Assembly (NCBI RefSeq): GCF_000422885.1
Contig: NZ_AUGX01000012.1
Span: 186,001-250,000, forward strand
Source of the DNA: Ottowia thiooxydans DSM 14619
Lineage (GTDB): Bacteria; Pseudomonadota; Gammaproteobacteria; Burkholderiales; Burkholderiaceae_C
Direction of reading: 5' to 3'
DNA: 64,000 nucleotides
In this document: positions 7,822 through 17,178 of the stretch, one piece after another
Numbering within the stretch: position 1 is the first letter of the stretch
Layout: every line of letters begins with the position of its first letter
Program-made: the position numbers and the translations under genes
Notes under the pieces: model-generated
The model's input: only the letters and a program-made list of their open reading frames with translations
Database searches by the model: none
Told to the model about the DNA's origin: nothing

Positions 7822-9279
7822 TTGAAGAAGCGGTACACACCTCCGCTGGCACCGACGCTGCTCGAGGCCATGCGGGCCATTGGCTACTCATTCGAGACCG
7901 CGCTGGCGGACATCGTCGACAACAGCATCGCGGCTGCGGCCACGAGAGTCGACGTGATGTTCTCTGCCGCGTCCGCCGCGTACGTCGCCATCAGTGACAA
8001 CGGCACTGGAATGGATGCCGAACAAGTGTTCGCTGCGATGAGACATGGCAGTCGCAATCCCCAGCAAGAACGTCACAGCGACGATTTGGGAAGGTTCGGC
8101 TTGGGTCTGAAGACAGCCAGTCTCTCCCAATGTCGTCGCATGACGGTTGTATCCCTGTCCCAGGGTCAGATCACGGGTGCCGCATGGGATCTCGACGACT
8201 GTGCAGACTGGATGCTCCTCGAACTGGATTCTCAGGACATCGACGCCGTGCCGCACGTCGTGGCCCTTCAGAAGCAGAAATCGGGAACCTTGGTAGTCTG
8301 GCGAAACTTGGACAGGGCCCTGGCAGGCGAGTCGAATTCAGAGAATGCGCTGATGGGCCTGATGGATCGAGCACGAGACCATCTCGCACTCGTGTTCCAT
8401 CGCTTCCTTCAAGGCACATCCCCCGCGCTCAAGATCACGATCAACGGCCTCCCCGTGCGGGCTCTTGATCCGTTTCTCATGAATGCGAAAGGCAGACAGA
8501 CCCTGCCGCCCGAGATGCTTCAAGTGGAACACGATGCGGTGCGTGTCGAAGCACACATCCTGCCCCACGTCTCGAAGTTGAGCACTCAAGAGATTGCACT
8601 CGCCGGAGGCGAGGAGGGTCTGAGGCGCAACCAGGGCTTCTACGTCTACAGAAATCGACGTCTCATCACCTGGGGGACTTGGTTCAGACTCGCGAAGCAA
8701 GAAGAGATGACCAAGCTTGCACGGGTGATGGTCGACATTCCAAATTCTCTTGACCATCTATGGTCGCTCGATGTCAAGAAGTCTGCGGCCCATCCTCCCG
8801 AAAAAGTGCGGCAGGGACTTTCTAGGATCGTCGAGCGCATTGCGGACCGCAGTCGGCGCGTCTACACCTTCAGGGGCAACCGCGGATGGGATACTGATCT
8901 CGTCCCTGCATGGAAAAGGCTTGAGTTGCGCGACAGGAACGTTCGGTACGAAGTCAATCGTCAACACGACCTTTTCGGTGCCCTTCGAAAGGAAGTGCCG
9001 GAGCATGCGGCCCCCTTGCTCGAACGTTTCGTACAAATGATCGAGGAATCGTTTCCCTTCGACTCCGTTTACGCCGACATGGCTTCAGACCGACGCACGG
9101 CCCCTCTGGATAAGGCCGACGAAGTCGAGGATCGCCTGCTGGAAATCGCCGGGCATCTGCTTGCCGTTCTGGCCAGTTCTCCAGAAGCCAGAAACGCCAT
9201 GCTTGAACGGCTTCACTTGCTGGAGCCGTTCAACAAACATCCCGAAATGACGACAAAGATCAAGGAAAAGCTCAGATGA
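7822..9279 (+). CDS. GHKL (MutL/MORC-like) ATPase of a defence operon
   Basis: 485 aa from a TTG at 7822, chosen because the purine-rich AGAGGAGGAGA lies just before it; an ATG at 7786 is in frame but has no such site. The N-terminal GHKL ATPase is clear: N box with Glu25 and Asp33-Asn34 (ETALADIVDN), G1 box SDNGTGM at 58-64 and G2 box GRFGLGLKTAS at 90-100. The rest matches the transducer/MORC-like part found in restriction-linked MutL homologues. These ATPases dimerise on ATP and are thought to clamp DNA. The next gene overlaps its stop by four bases (ATGA). Inferred role: ATP-driven sensing or clamping in the restriction response. Confidence 0.85.
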   Translation: MKKRYTPPLAPTLLEAMRAIGYSFETALADIVDNSIAAAATRVDVMFSAASAAYVAISDNGTGMDAEQVFAAMRHGSRNPQQERHSDDLGRFGLGLKTASLSQCRRMTVVSLSQGQITGAAWDLDDCADWMLLELDSQDIDAVPHVVALQKQKSGTLVVWRNLDRALAGESNSENALMGLMDRARDHLALVFHRFLQGTSPALKITINGLPVRALDPFLMNAKGRQTLPPEMLQVEHDAVRVEAHILPHVSKLSTQEIALAGGEEGLRRNQGFYVYRNRRLITWGTWFRLAKQEEMTKLARVMVDIPNSLDHLWSLDVKKSAAHPPEKVRQGLSRIVERIADRSRRVYTFRGNRGWDTDLVPAWKRLELRDRNVRYEVNRQHDLFGALRKEVPEHAAPLLERFVQMIEESFPFDSVYADMASDRRTAPLDKADEVEDRLLEIAGHLLAVLASSPEARNAMLERLHLLEPFNKHPEMTTKIKEKLR

Positions 9280-12032
9280 AACTTTCGCGCAACGCCCAGG
9301 TGCTGGCGGACTACGTTGTCAGGTCGTTTCAAGACGACGTCGTGCCGACGGAACCACAACTGAGGGAGCGAATGGCACAGCTCGCTCCGTTTCTGCAGAC
9401 CATTGGACAGGGCGCGACGATCGGCGAGCAGGACGACGTCCTCAAGGAATTGCTGGCACGGTTGCGCGTCAGCATGGACGTCGGAGCGGGACTGAAGGCG
9501 GAAGATCTGAAGCCATGGCTAGATTCCCGGCGCGCAACTATCGATCCTTTCTACTGGACCCGTTTCAGCAACCACCTCCAGAAAGAGTGGCCATCTCCGG
9601 TCCTCCGTAATTTCGACAAGGTTACCGACGCGATCCTCGATCTGTGTGGCAACCCCGCAGCACCGGAAGATCAGTGGAAGCGCCGCGGGCTGGTGATCGG
9701 AGACGTGCAGTCAGGCAAGACGGCGACCTACACCGCCCTCTGTTGCAAGGCAGCGGACGCCGGCTACCAAGTCATCGTCTTGCTCGCGGGTAGTCTGGAA
9801 AGCCTCAGGCGTCAGACACAGAAACGAATGGATGAAGGATTCGCGGGTCTGGACAGTTCGGAGTTCCTGCCGACCAAGGGCAAGGACGGCTGGAAGTCGC
9901 GCGCCGTGGGAGCCGGGCTGGACAACCAGAAGCGATTTGCCGCTGTTTTCACTTCAAGAACCCGTGATTTCAACAAGGATGTCCTCAACTCACGCCAGCT
10001 GACACTGAGCGCGGTAAAAGAGCCTGTTCTCTTCGTTGTGAAGAAACACAAGAGCATCATCGAGAACCTTGCGACATGGCTGCAGGCTTACAACGCCGAC
10101 ACCAGTGGCAGGATCAGGGAGAGCTTGCTGCTCATCGATGACGAGGCCGACAATGCTTCGGTCAACACCAACGATGAAGACAAGGATCCGACCGCAATCA
10201 ACCGGAGCATCCGGGGCCTTCTCAACATCTTCACACGCAGTACATACGTCGGTTTCACGGCAACTCCATTCGCCAACGTCTTCATCGATCCGGATACGTC
10301 GGATGATGACTTTCACAAGGAGGAGCTTTTTCCAAGGGATTTCATCTACGCCCTCGATGCCCCCACGAATTATGTTGGGGCGAGTCGCATCTTCGGCGAA
10401 GACGTCGATTCTGGACTCATCAAGAACCTCGAGGATGCAGAGGAAGTATTTCCGCTGAAGCACAAGAGCAGTCTGCCGTTCGACCGGTTGCCGGACAGCC
10501 TGCATACGGCGATTCTGCAGTTCCTCATCGCGAACGCGGTCCGGGACCTGCGCGGCGACATGACAGCGCACCGATCGATGCTCATCAATGTCAGCCGATT
10601 CACGGCCATCCAAGATGGCGTTCGAGACATGGTCGACGCGGTGACGGAGCACGCAAAGCAGCACATCCGCAACTTCAGCAGGCTCGATGACGATGCTTGG
10701 AAACAGAGTTCGGTGCTGAACGATCTGTGCGAACTCTTCGCCGCCGAGTACGCGGACTGCGGCTACACATGGGAGAAGGTGCGCACGACGCTGTTCGAGG
10801 CCACGGCCCCCATTGCCGTCAGGTCGGTCAACCAGAAGTCCGGCGCGGCCAGTCTTGACTATGCCAAGCATGAGGATACAGGCTTGCGCGTCATTGCAGT
10901 CGGTGGCAACAGTCTTTCTCGCGGCCTGACGCTCGAGGGCTTGTGCGTCAGTTACTTCCACAGGAACCCGCAAGCCTATGACACATTGCTTCAGATGGGC
11001 CGGTGGTTCGGTTATCGCAAGGGATACGACGACCTCTGCCGACTGTGGATCACTGCCGATGCGCAGCAGTGGTACTCGCATGTAGCCTCAGCTACCGAGG
11101 AACTGAGGGACGAGGTCCGCCGAATGTGCCGCCTCGATCTGACGCCGAAGGATTTCGGGCTGAAGGTTCGCTCGCATCCGGATACTCTGATCGTCACAGC
11201 ACGCAACAAGATGCGCAAATCGCAAACGGTGATCAAGCAGATCTCCTGGAGCGCCGAAGGTGCCGAGACCACCAAGCTCCGTGCAAGGTCGAATGGCGCG
11301 AACAGACGTACCACGCAGGCCTTGATCAGGGCCCTGGATGACCATGAAATTCCAGTCACGAAGTCCGAGTGGGGAAATCCGATCGCTCGGAACGTCCCCA
11401 AGGAAGTGATTGCCAAGTTCATTGACTCGTTCGAAGTTCATCCGCACAACTTCAAACTCTACGTGGCCGACGACGAGAAGGCCGACTTCGGACTGGGAAA
11501 GTTCATTGCCGAGACTGGCGAAGATTCGCTCCAGTTCTGGGACGTAGTCTTTCCGCAGGGAGAGCAGGAAACAAGGAATTTTCTGGGCAGCGGCATCGAG
11601 CTGAATCCAGTACGGCGTGTTGTCACCACGTCCGACAGTGACCAGACCGTGCTCATCTCCGGAGCAAAGGCCCGCGTTGGCTCACGAGGCGTAGAGCGTG
11701 AGGGAATCTCGAAGGACGTTGTGGATGAACTGGTCGCGGAAGCAAAGGCCAAGGGCAAAAACGTTGCCGATCACATGCTTCGATCGCGGCGTGAGCGACC
11801 CCTGCTTCTGATCTATGCTGTCGTTCCTCATCACGCTGGTGATGGAAAGGTCTGGCAAGGCCTAGCCGAAGACGACCTGTTTATGGCGTATGGCCTGAGC
11901 TTTCCTCAGTTTGATGACAAGACGCTGACGAAGACGGTCGCCTATCGCGTCAACACCACTTGGCTGCGCGATCACGCCATCGATGAAGACGACGACGAAG
12001 TCGAAGTCGATGGAGAAGACCTCGATGATTGA
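9276..12032 (+). CDS. Z1-domain superfamily II helicase-like protein
   Basis: 918 aa, at the usual length for Z1 proteins. Visible motifs: Walker A GDVQSGKT (142-149), Walker B LLIDDEAD (about 285-292), a GFTATPF motif III (about 325-331), and the Z1 signature QMGRWFGYR (about 573-581) preceded by GGNSLSRGLTLEG. The C-terminus is strongly acidic (DEDDDEVEVDGEDLDD). Z1 proteins occur with MutL-like ATPases, C5 methyltransferases and nucleases in predicted restriction systems and are expected to translocate or unwind DNA. It overlaps the ATPase by 4 bp and the PD-(D/E)XK gene by 8 bp, so the operon is tightly coupled. Confidence 0.9.
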   Translation: MKLSRNAQVLADYVVRSFQDDVVPTEPQLRERMAQLAPFLQTIGQGATIGEQDDVLKELLARLRVSMDVGAGLKAEDLKPWLDSRRATIDPFYWTRFSNHLQKEWPSPVLRNFDKVTDAILDLCGNPAAPEDQWKRRGLVIGDVQSGKTATYTALCCKAADAGYQVIVLLAGSLESLRRQTQKRMDEGFAGLDSSEFLPTKGKDGWKSRAVGAGLDNQKRFAAVFTSRTRDFNKDVLNSRQLTLSAVKEPVLFVVKKHKSIIENLATWLQAYNADTSGRIRESLLLIDDEADNASVNTNDEDKDPTAINRSIRGLLNIFTRSTYVGFTATPFANVFIDPDTSDDDFHKEELFPRDFIYALDAPTNYVGASRIFGEDVDSGLIKNLEDAEEVFPLKHKSSLPFDRLPDSLHTAILQFLIANAVRDLRGDMTAHRSMLINVSRFTAIQDGVRDMVDAVTEHAKQHIRNFSRLDDDAWKQSSVLNDLCELFAAEYADCGYTWEKVRTTLFEATAPIAVRSVNQKSGAASLDYAKHEDTGLRVIAVGGNSLSRGLTLEGLCVSYFHRNPQAYDTLLQMGRWFGYRKGYDDLCRLWITADAQQWYSHVASATEELRDEVRRMCRLDLTPKDFGLKVRSHPDTLIVTARNKMRKSQTVIKQISWSAEGAETTKLRARSNGANRRTTQALIRALDDHEIPVTKSEWGNPIARNVPKEVIAKFIDSFEVHPHNFKLYVADDEKADFGLGKFIAETGEDSLQFWDVVFPQGEQETRNFLGSGIELNPVRRVVTTSDSDQTVLISGAKARVGSRGVEREGISKDVVDELVAEAKAKGKNVADHMLRSRRERPLLLIYAVVPHHAGDGKVWQGLAEDDLFMAYGLSFPQFDDKTLTKTVAYRVNTTWLRDHAIDEDDDEVEVDGEDLDD

Positions 12033-12957
12033 GAGCCAATGGGCCGAATTGGCGGGCGCATTACCCCTGCCCGTCCATCGCCGAGTTTCCCCCCATCACC
12101 CTCTTGATCTGTTTGCCCAACTGGATTTTCAGGAAAGAGTTGGTCTACTCGCCATTTGCGAAGAGTCCCCAGGCACGGTGCCCACCTATGCTGCAGTGGA
12201 TGTCAGCGTGGGTCTGCGAGAGGACGGGAAATGGGCCACATCGATCTCCCTGAAGCAACCCATCCTGCGGCCAATGTTCGCAGCGATGTGCAATGAGATC
12301 GTGCAGGAGGGCATGAAGGCAAAAGCTGGAACGCAGGCTGGCGGCTTCGTTCTTCAACTTCTCGCACGATGGCAGAGACTCTTGGCACTCGGGCCGGACG
12401 GCTTGCTGTCAGCGGAAGCACAGTTGGGACTGCTGGGAGAACTGACGGTGCTGTCGAAAGCCATCGATCGCTTCGGACCCCAGAAGGCAGTGGCGGGTTG
12501 GCTCGGTCCTCTCGACGCACCGCAGGACTTTCTGCTTCCCAGCGGATTTTTAGAAGTCAAGGCGATCCGCAACGGCTCGACCGAGATACGAATCAGTTCG
12601 CTCGAGCAACTCGACATCTCCTCCGCTGCGCTGACGCTGGCGATCTGCGAGTTTGCTCCATGCTCTGCGGGAACGGGGGGACACAGCCTTGCATCGCTTG
12701 TCTCCGTGGTACGAGAACGCGTCGTTGATCAGGTCGAAGCCGCCGACAGCTTTGAAGGGTTGCTGCGTCAGGCAGGCTTCACTGATCGCACCGAGTACGC
12801 TCAGGAGGAGCTCCGTCTCCTTCGCACCCGCTGGCTTTCAGTGACCGCTGAATTTCCCCGGCTGCAGCGCAGCAGGCTACCTAAGGCAGTATCGGACGGC
12901 AAGTACCGATTGCTGCTCGACAGCCTCGAACCTTTCGAAACTTCCTGGGAACCTTAG
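12025..12957 (+). CDS. PD-(D/E)XK-motif protein (DUF4420-like), predicted nuclease
   Basis: 310 aa from the ATG at 12025, which overlaps the Z1 stop codon by 8 bases. The active-site candidate lies mid-protein: a helix with conserved Glu (QLGLLGELTVL), then DFLLPSGFLEVKAI at about 168-180, giving the D-(n)-E-x-K pattern. This matches PD-(D/E)XK motif proteins of the DUF4420 type found next to Z1 and AIPR genes. It is the best candidate for the DNA-cutting component, because the Z1, GHKL and AIPR neighbours lack a classical nuclease core. Two bases separate its stop codon from the AIPR start. Confidence 0.85.
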   Translation: MIESQWAELAGALPLPVHRRVSPHHPLDLFAQLDFQERVGLLAICEESPGTVPTYAAVDVSVGLREDGKWATSISLKQPILRPMFAAMCNEIVQEGMKAKAGTQAGGFVLQLLARWQRLLALGPDGLLSAEAQLGLLGELTVLSKAIDRFGPQKAVAGWLGPLDAPQDFLLPSGFLEVKAIRNGSTEIRISSLEQLDISSAALTLAICEFAPCSAGTGGHSLASLVSVVRERVVDQVEAADSFEGLLRQAGFTDRTEYAQEELRLLRTRWLSVTAEFPRLQRSRLPKAVSDGKYRLLLDSLEPFETSWEP

Positions 12958-12959
12958 CC

Positions 12960-15026
12960 ATGGATTCACTAGAGGACTTCCGCCGCGAGTTGCTGGCCCG
13001 CGCAACTGTACGTGCAAGCGCCGACAAAAATCTCGGATACGCGGCATTTGTCGAACTCTGCGGAGAGCTTCTGGAAGAAGCCGAGGAGTTCAGCGACTTC
13101 ACACCGTGCTTCTTCCGCCATTCGAAGTCCGGATCCAGAAAGCTGTCAGTGGATGGATACGCTTTCGATGAGGCAGATCAGTCAGCACGCATGATGGTCG
13201 CGGACTTCTCCGGAGAGGAAGTCCCTGGCAACCTCACTGGGGTTGAGGCTCGGAAGCTTTTTTCGGAGCTGCAGGCCTTCGTCGAGGAATCGCTTGCAGG
13301 TACCGTTGCCGAGATGTCGGAAGAGAGCTCTCCGGAACATGGGCTTGCACGAGATCTCCGTGCGCGGGCAGCAGAGACGTCGCGTTACAGGCTGTACCTT
13401 GCCAGCGACCGCCCACTCAGCACCACGATCAAGGACTGGCCGGCGGGAGTGATAGGAGGTCGCACCGTCGAATTTCACATCTGGGACCTCTCGCGCTTTC
13501 ACAGAGCTCACCTGTCCCGTTCAGGCAGAGACGAGCTCGTCATCGATTTCAGCAGCTTGCCCTTTGGCGGACTGCCATGCCTTCCTGCGAGCATGAGTTC
13601 CGATTCGTACGAAGGGTATCTATGCGTCATACCAGGCACCGCACTTGCCGACATCTATGACAAGCATGGGAGCCGGCTTCTGGAAGGTAACGTGCGAGCG
13701 TTCCTGAGCACCACAGGGAAGGTCAATAAGGGCATCCAGCAGACGCTGCAGCGCGAGCCTGAAATGTTCTTTGCTTACAACAATGGCATCGCAGCGACAG
13801 CGTCCAGCGTCTTGATCAGCGAAACAACACACGGTCAGCGCGTCGTCTCGGCTGCGGATTTTCAGATCGTCAACGGGGGGCAGACGACGGCATCGATGTC
13901 CTACGCCAGGCGTAAAGGTGATCTTGATCTATCCGACGTGCTGGTTCAGATGAAGCTGTCCGTTGTGGATGACGAACGCGCTGGCACTTTCATTCCGCTC
14001 ATTTCGCGTTTCTCGAATTCCCAGAACAAGGTATCGGACGCAGACTTCTTCGCCAATCACGAATTTCATCGACGGATTGAGAAGATCTCACGTCGACTGA
14101 GGGCTCCCGCAAAAAAGGCAACTCAAGTCGAAAGCTTTTGGTTCTATGAGCGGGCGCGTGGTCAGTATGCAGTTGAATTGGGACGGCTTTCCGTTGGAGA
14201 ACGGAGGCGCTTTGAGATCGAATCTCCACGCGAGCAGATCATCACAAAGACAGATCTGGCGAAATTTGAGAACTCCTGGCGTCAACTTCCCCATGAGGTC
14301 AGCCGCGGCGCGCAGAAGAACTTCATCCGCTTTGCCGAACACATCACGGCCGAGTGGGAACGAGATCCCGAACTCTTTCATGATGAGTATTTCCGACAGC
14401 TCGTCGTCAAGGCGCTGATGTTCCGAGCCCTCGAGAGGATCGTTCCGAAAGAGGATTGGTACGACGGTGGTTACCGCGCAAACATTGTCACCTTCTCGTT
14501 AGCCAAGTTCGCCCACATGGTCGAGAATCGCGCCGACGCCTCTAAGTTCAATTTCCAGAAGACATGGAAAGCCCAGGAAATTTCGACGGTACTTTTAGAA
14601 CAGCTCCGCTTGATCGCGAGGGCGGCGTATGGAGTGATTATTCGCCCGGAAGCTGGCATACAGAACGTGACGGAATGGTGCAAGAAGGAGCTTGCATGGC
14701 AAAGGATGAAGTCAACGCACGTGTCTTTCACCGCCGACTTCGAAGGCGAGCTGGTTGCCTCGGAGGAAGCGGTTTCGGCACGACGTTCGGCCAAGTCCGA
14801 GGCCAGAATCGATGCTGGCCTGGATGCACTACGGGAAGTGATGGCCTTCGGTACCGACAACTGGACGAAGCTGCGGCAGCATTCCGTCGCCGCAAAGGTC
14901 ACGACGCCTAGCGAAGATGGGCTTCTGCGTGTGGCATCGAATCCAAAATGGCTTCCAACGGATCGCCAAGCCAAGGAATTGATGAAGTTGCTGCTGCGAC
15001 TCAGGTCCGAAGGTACATGGCAATAG
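12960..15026 (+). CDS. AIPR-family (abortive phage infection-type) protein
   Basis: 688 aa. The AIPR core is recognised by FAYNNGIAATA followed by IVNGGQTTASMSYAR (about residues 303-318) and the downstream VQMKLSVV and FSNSQNKV segments. AIPR proteins were named for abortive-infection genes of lactococci; related sequences occur in modification-dependent and Z1-linked systems, and a nuclease or effector role has been proposed. As last gene of the coupled run 7822-15026 it most likely acts with the Z1 and PD-(D/E)XK proteins. No terminator is obvious; a weak GCCACAG/CTGTGGC hairpin lies at 15089-15109. Confidence 0.88.
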   Translation: MDSLEDFRRELLARATVRASADKNLGYAAFVELCGELLEEAEEFSDFTPCFFRHSKSGSRKLSVDGYAFDEADQSARMMVADFSGEEVPGNLTGVEARKLFSELQAFVEESLAGTVAEMSEESSPEHGLARDLRARAAETSRYRLYLASDRPLSTTIKDWPAGVIGGRTVEFHIWDLSRFHRAHLSRSGRDELVIDFSSLPFGGLPCLPASMSSDSYEGYLCVIPGTALADIYDKHGSRLLEGNVRAFLSTTGKVNKGIQQTLQREPEMFFAYNNGIAATASSVLISETTHGQRVVSAADFQIVNGGQTTASMSYARRKGDLDLSDVLVQMKLSVVDDERAGTFIPLISRFSNSQNKVSDADFFANHEFHRRIEKISRRLRAPAKKATQVESFWFYERARGQYAVELGRLSVGERRRFEIESPREQIITKTDLAKFENSWRQLPHEVSRGAQKNFIRFAEHITAEWERDPELFHDEYFRQLVVKALMFRALERIVPKEDWYDGGYRANIVTFSLAKFAHMVENRADASKFNFQKTWKAQEISTVLLEQLRLIARAAYGVIIRPEAGIQNVTEWCKKELAWQRMKSTHVSFTADFEGELVASEEAVSARRSAKSEARIDAGLDALREVMAFGTDNWTKLRQHSVAAKVTTPSEDGLLRVASNPKWLPTDRQAKELMKLLLRLRSEGTWQ

Positions 15027-15295
15027 AAGTGCAGCCAGCGACATCGCATCCCTGCTCACGACACCGGCACTACCGAACAACCATTAGAGCCACAGCCACT
15101 GACTGTGGCCGATTTCAACCGCACTTCTTCATTTTCGCGAGCATCCTGGGAGGGAACGGTGGCGGATCTTGCTTGAGGCTGGTAGTGGCCATAAACTTGT
15201 CCTACTCTGTGTTCAGAAGCTCGTACCGCTTCGCCGGGTTCATGCACAGAGAGGTTTCTGTTTCAGGCCAACCAGCAGGCAGCTGGAGTAGCTTG

Positions 15296-17068
15296 CTAAT
15301 TGCCCAGCTCAAGATTAGCGCCGAGGTATGGGCTCAAAACTGCGCGTTTCCTCGGCTTGCCGACCGTCCCTTTGAGCAGTTTCCGGACTTTTTCGTGCGA
15401 ACAGCCAAGCAGCACCGCCATTTCACGCAACGACTTGCCTTCGGCCTGCAATGCGATTGCCCGATCAAGGTTCACGGTCGTGGACGTCGCAAATTCGTCT
15501 TCGGCCTCGAGCCAGGCCCGTTGCCGAAGAAACGCATGGGCAACCGATGAATCGATGATGCTGGACCGCTGGCGCGGGTGTGCAGGATCATGTCCCCGAC
15601 CTTCGAGCTTCAACGGTAGGAATGGCTCACCGCTTCCCCACCAAAGCATCAAGAATCCCCTCAAGTTCAACATCTCAGCGGAACGCTTTCTCTGCGCCCT
15701 GAAACCCGCATCCTGCCGCAACGACTTCGCACCAGTCTCTCCGTGGCACGCCTTGACGGAAGTCACCATGGCAGCGAAGAGCATTTCGACTTCGTGCGCC
15801 AGCCGGTTTCCGAGAACGGGCCAAAGCGTTCGGAGCTGGGACGCAAGCACCGCAGCTTGATGCTGTAGCGAAGCTGGCACTTGGGCGAGTTGCGCTTGAG
15901 CAAGCATCGCACCAAGATCCAAAGCGTGAGGAGCCAGGTCCGCAGCCAAGGCGATCCGAATTTCGGGGATCGCGGTCAGGGTTTGGACTCGCAGTACGAA
16001 CGGCTTCGCCAGCACCTGACCCAGCCGTGCCTCTGGTGTCACGGATTCAGGCACTGTGTGTACGCGGCACCGTCGGCGCGTCACCCGATGACGATAGCAA
16101 AGTTCGCAGCGTGAACCAGGCCCTGCTGCGCCCAGTGCAGAAAGCCAGGAAGCGATCACCCTGCAAGCCAAGGCACAGTCACCGTAAGCAGTCCATGCCC
16201 GACGTGCGCGCCGGCATTCGAGATCGTCGCCCACAGGATTCTTGACGAGATTCTCTTGCAAGCACCATCGCAAGACACGATAACCCTCGGCCGCCTGAAA
16301 CAAAACATCGTTAGACGCATCGCCCGGCAGAGCGACCGCCAACGGTGCAACCCCGGAACCGCACTGCATACCGTGCCAAACCGCATCCACTAAGGGGGGC
16401 AATGCCTCGTCCGTTGAAGCGGCCGACTTGAGCAGCTCAGAGCCCGCTTGTCGAGCCCAACGTTGCCGAACTCGCTTCGGAACGGTTTCGTTGAACATGC
16501 TGTGAGCGCTTTGCTGATCAGCCCCCATTGCGGCGAGCAACTGCATGGCCTGGCACTGCGCCTGCAAGGTGTGCTTCCTGAGCATCACCATGGCTTCCAA
16601 AGCCCACTCAGGGTTTCCGAACACGATCTCAACGAACGCGAAGTCCGTTGTAGTCCATTCGCCGTCGGGCCCAAAAGGCCCCTCCGATGCGTACCGCACG
16701 TTTGCCTGCTGTGCGGACCTCAATGCCGCGAGTGCCCGCTTTGGAATGCACTCCGATGCCCGGTTGATGGCCAGGATCAGTTCGCGGCGAAAAGCCAGCC
16801 TGTCTCGGTGCAAGGTGCGCTTCGAAGCAGGTGTGCTCGGTGGATTCGCCTTCAGCCGACGGCATGCGGCAAGGATTTTTCGATGGACTTGGGTCGAAAT
16901 TCGATCATCTCGACCGCCTTGGACGGGATCAAGCCACGCGAGCAGATCGAGAGAAACGGCCTGCTCAAGCCACTGACCGTGTTGATGCACCGCACCGGAA
17001 CTGAGCAATTCTTCTGAACTGGTCAATTTCGTCTTTTTCTGCTGTGGGAAAGAAGAGTTGCGCGTCAT
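15296..17068 (-). CDS. Unrecognised 590-aa protein with C-terminal HTH
   Basis: A long Ala/Leu/Arg-rich protein with no signal peptide or membrane segment. A Cys/His cluster (RCELCYRHRVTRRRCRVHT, about residue 325) may bind zinc. Near the C-terminus a resolvase-like helix-turn-helix is clear (DRAIALQAEGKSLREMAVLL, then GCSHEKVRKLL). A GAGGA Shine-Dalgarno precedes the start. It is divergent from the degenerate AAA+ gene at 17179 with 110 bp between, so they may share a control region. DNA binding is inferred from the HTH; the bulk of the protein matches no family I know. Lies between the defence operon and the repressor module. Confidence 0.75.
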   Translation of the reverse strand: MTRNSSFPQQKKTKLTSSEELLSSGAVHQHGQWLEQAVSLDLLAWLDPVQGGRDDRISTQVHRKILAACRRLKANPPSTPASKRTLHRDRLAFRRELILAINRASECIPKRALAALRSAQQANVRYASEGPFGPDGEWTTTDFAFVEIVFGNPEWALEAMVMLRKHTLQAQCQAMQLLAAMGADQQSAHSMFNETVPKRVRQRWARQAGSELLKSAASTDEALPPLVDAVWHGMQCGSGVAPLAVALPGDASNDVLFQAAEGYRVLRWCLQENLVKNPVGDDLECRRARRAWTAYGDCALACRVIASWLSALGAAGPGSRCELCYRHRVTRRRCRVHTVPESVTPEARLGQVLAKPFVLRVQTLTAIPEIRIALAADLAPHALDLGAMLAQAQLAQVPASLQHQAAVLASQLRTLWPVLGNRLAHEVEMLFAAMVTSVKACHGETGAKSLRQDAGFRAQRKRSAEMLNLRGFLMLWWGSGEPFLPLKLEGRGHDPAHPRQRSSIIDSSVAHAFLRQRAWLEAEDEFATSTTVNLDRAIALQAEGKSLREMAVLLGCSHEKVRKLLKGTVGKPRKRAVLSPYLGANLELGN

Positions 17069-17178
17069 GAGGGTCCTCGAGATTCTTCCGCACGTCCAAC
17101 GATGTCACGTCAAGAACTGTCTACGATACAGCAGCAACGGACAACTCGGCAGTCCTTCTTTCGAAGAAAGTGGCTGCC

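Noticed and set aside
9990-11081. A 363-codon minus-strand gene inside the Z1 gene.
   Set aside because: Antisense shadow of conserved helicase motifs, with no start signal.
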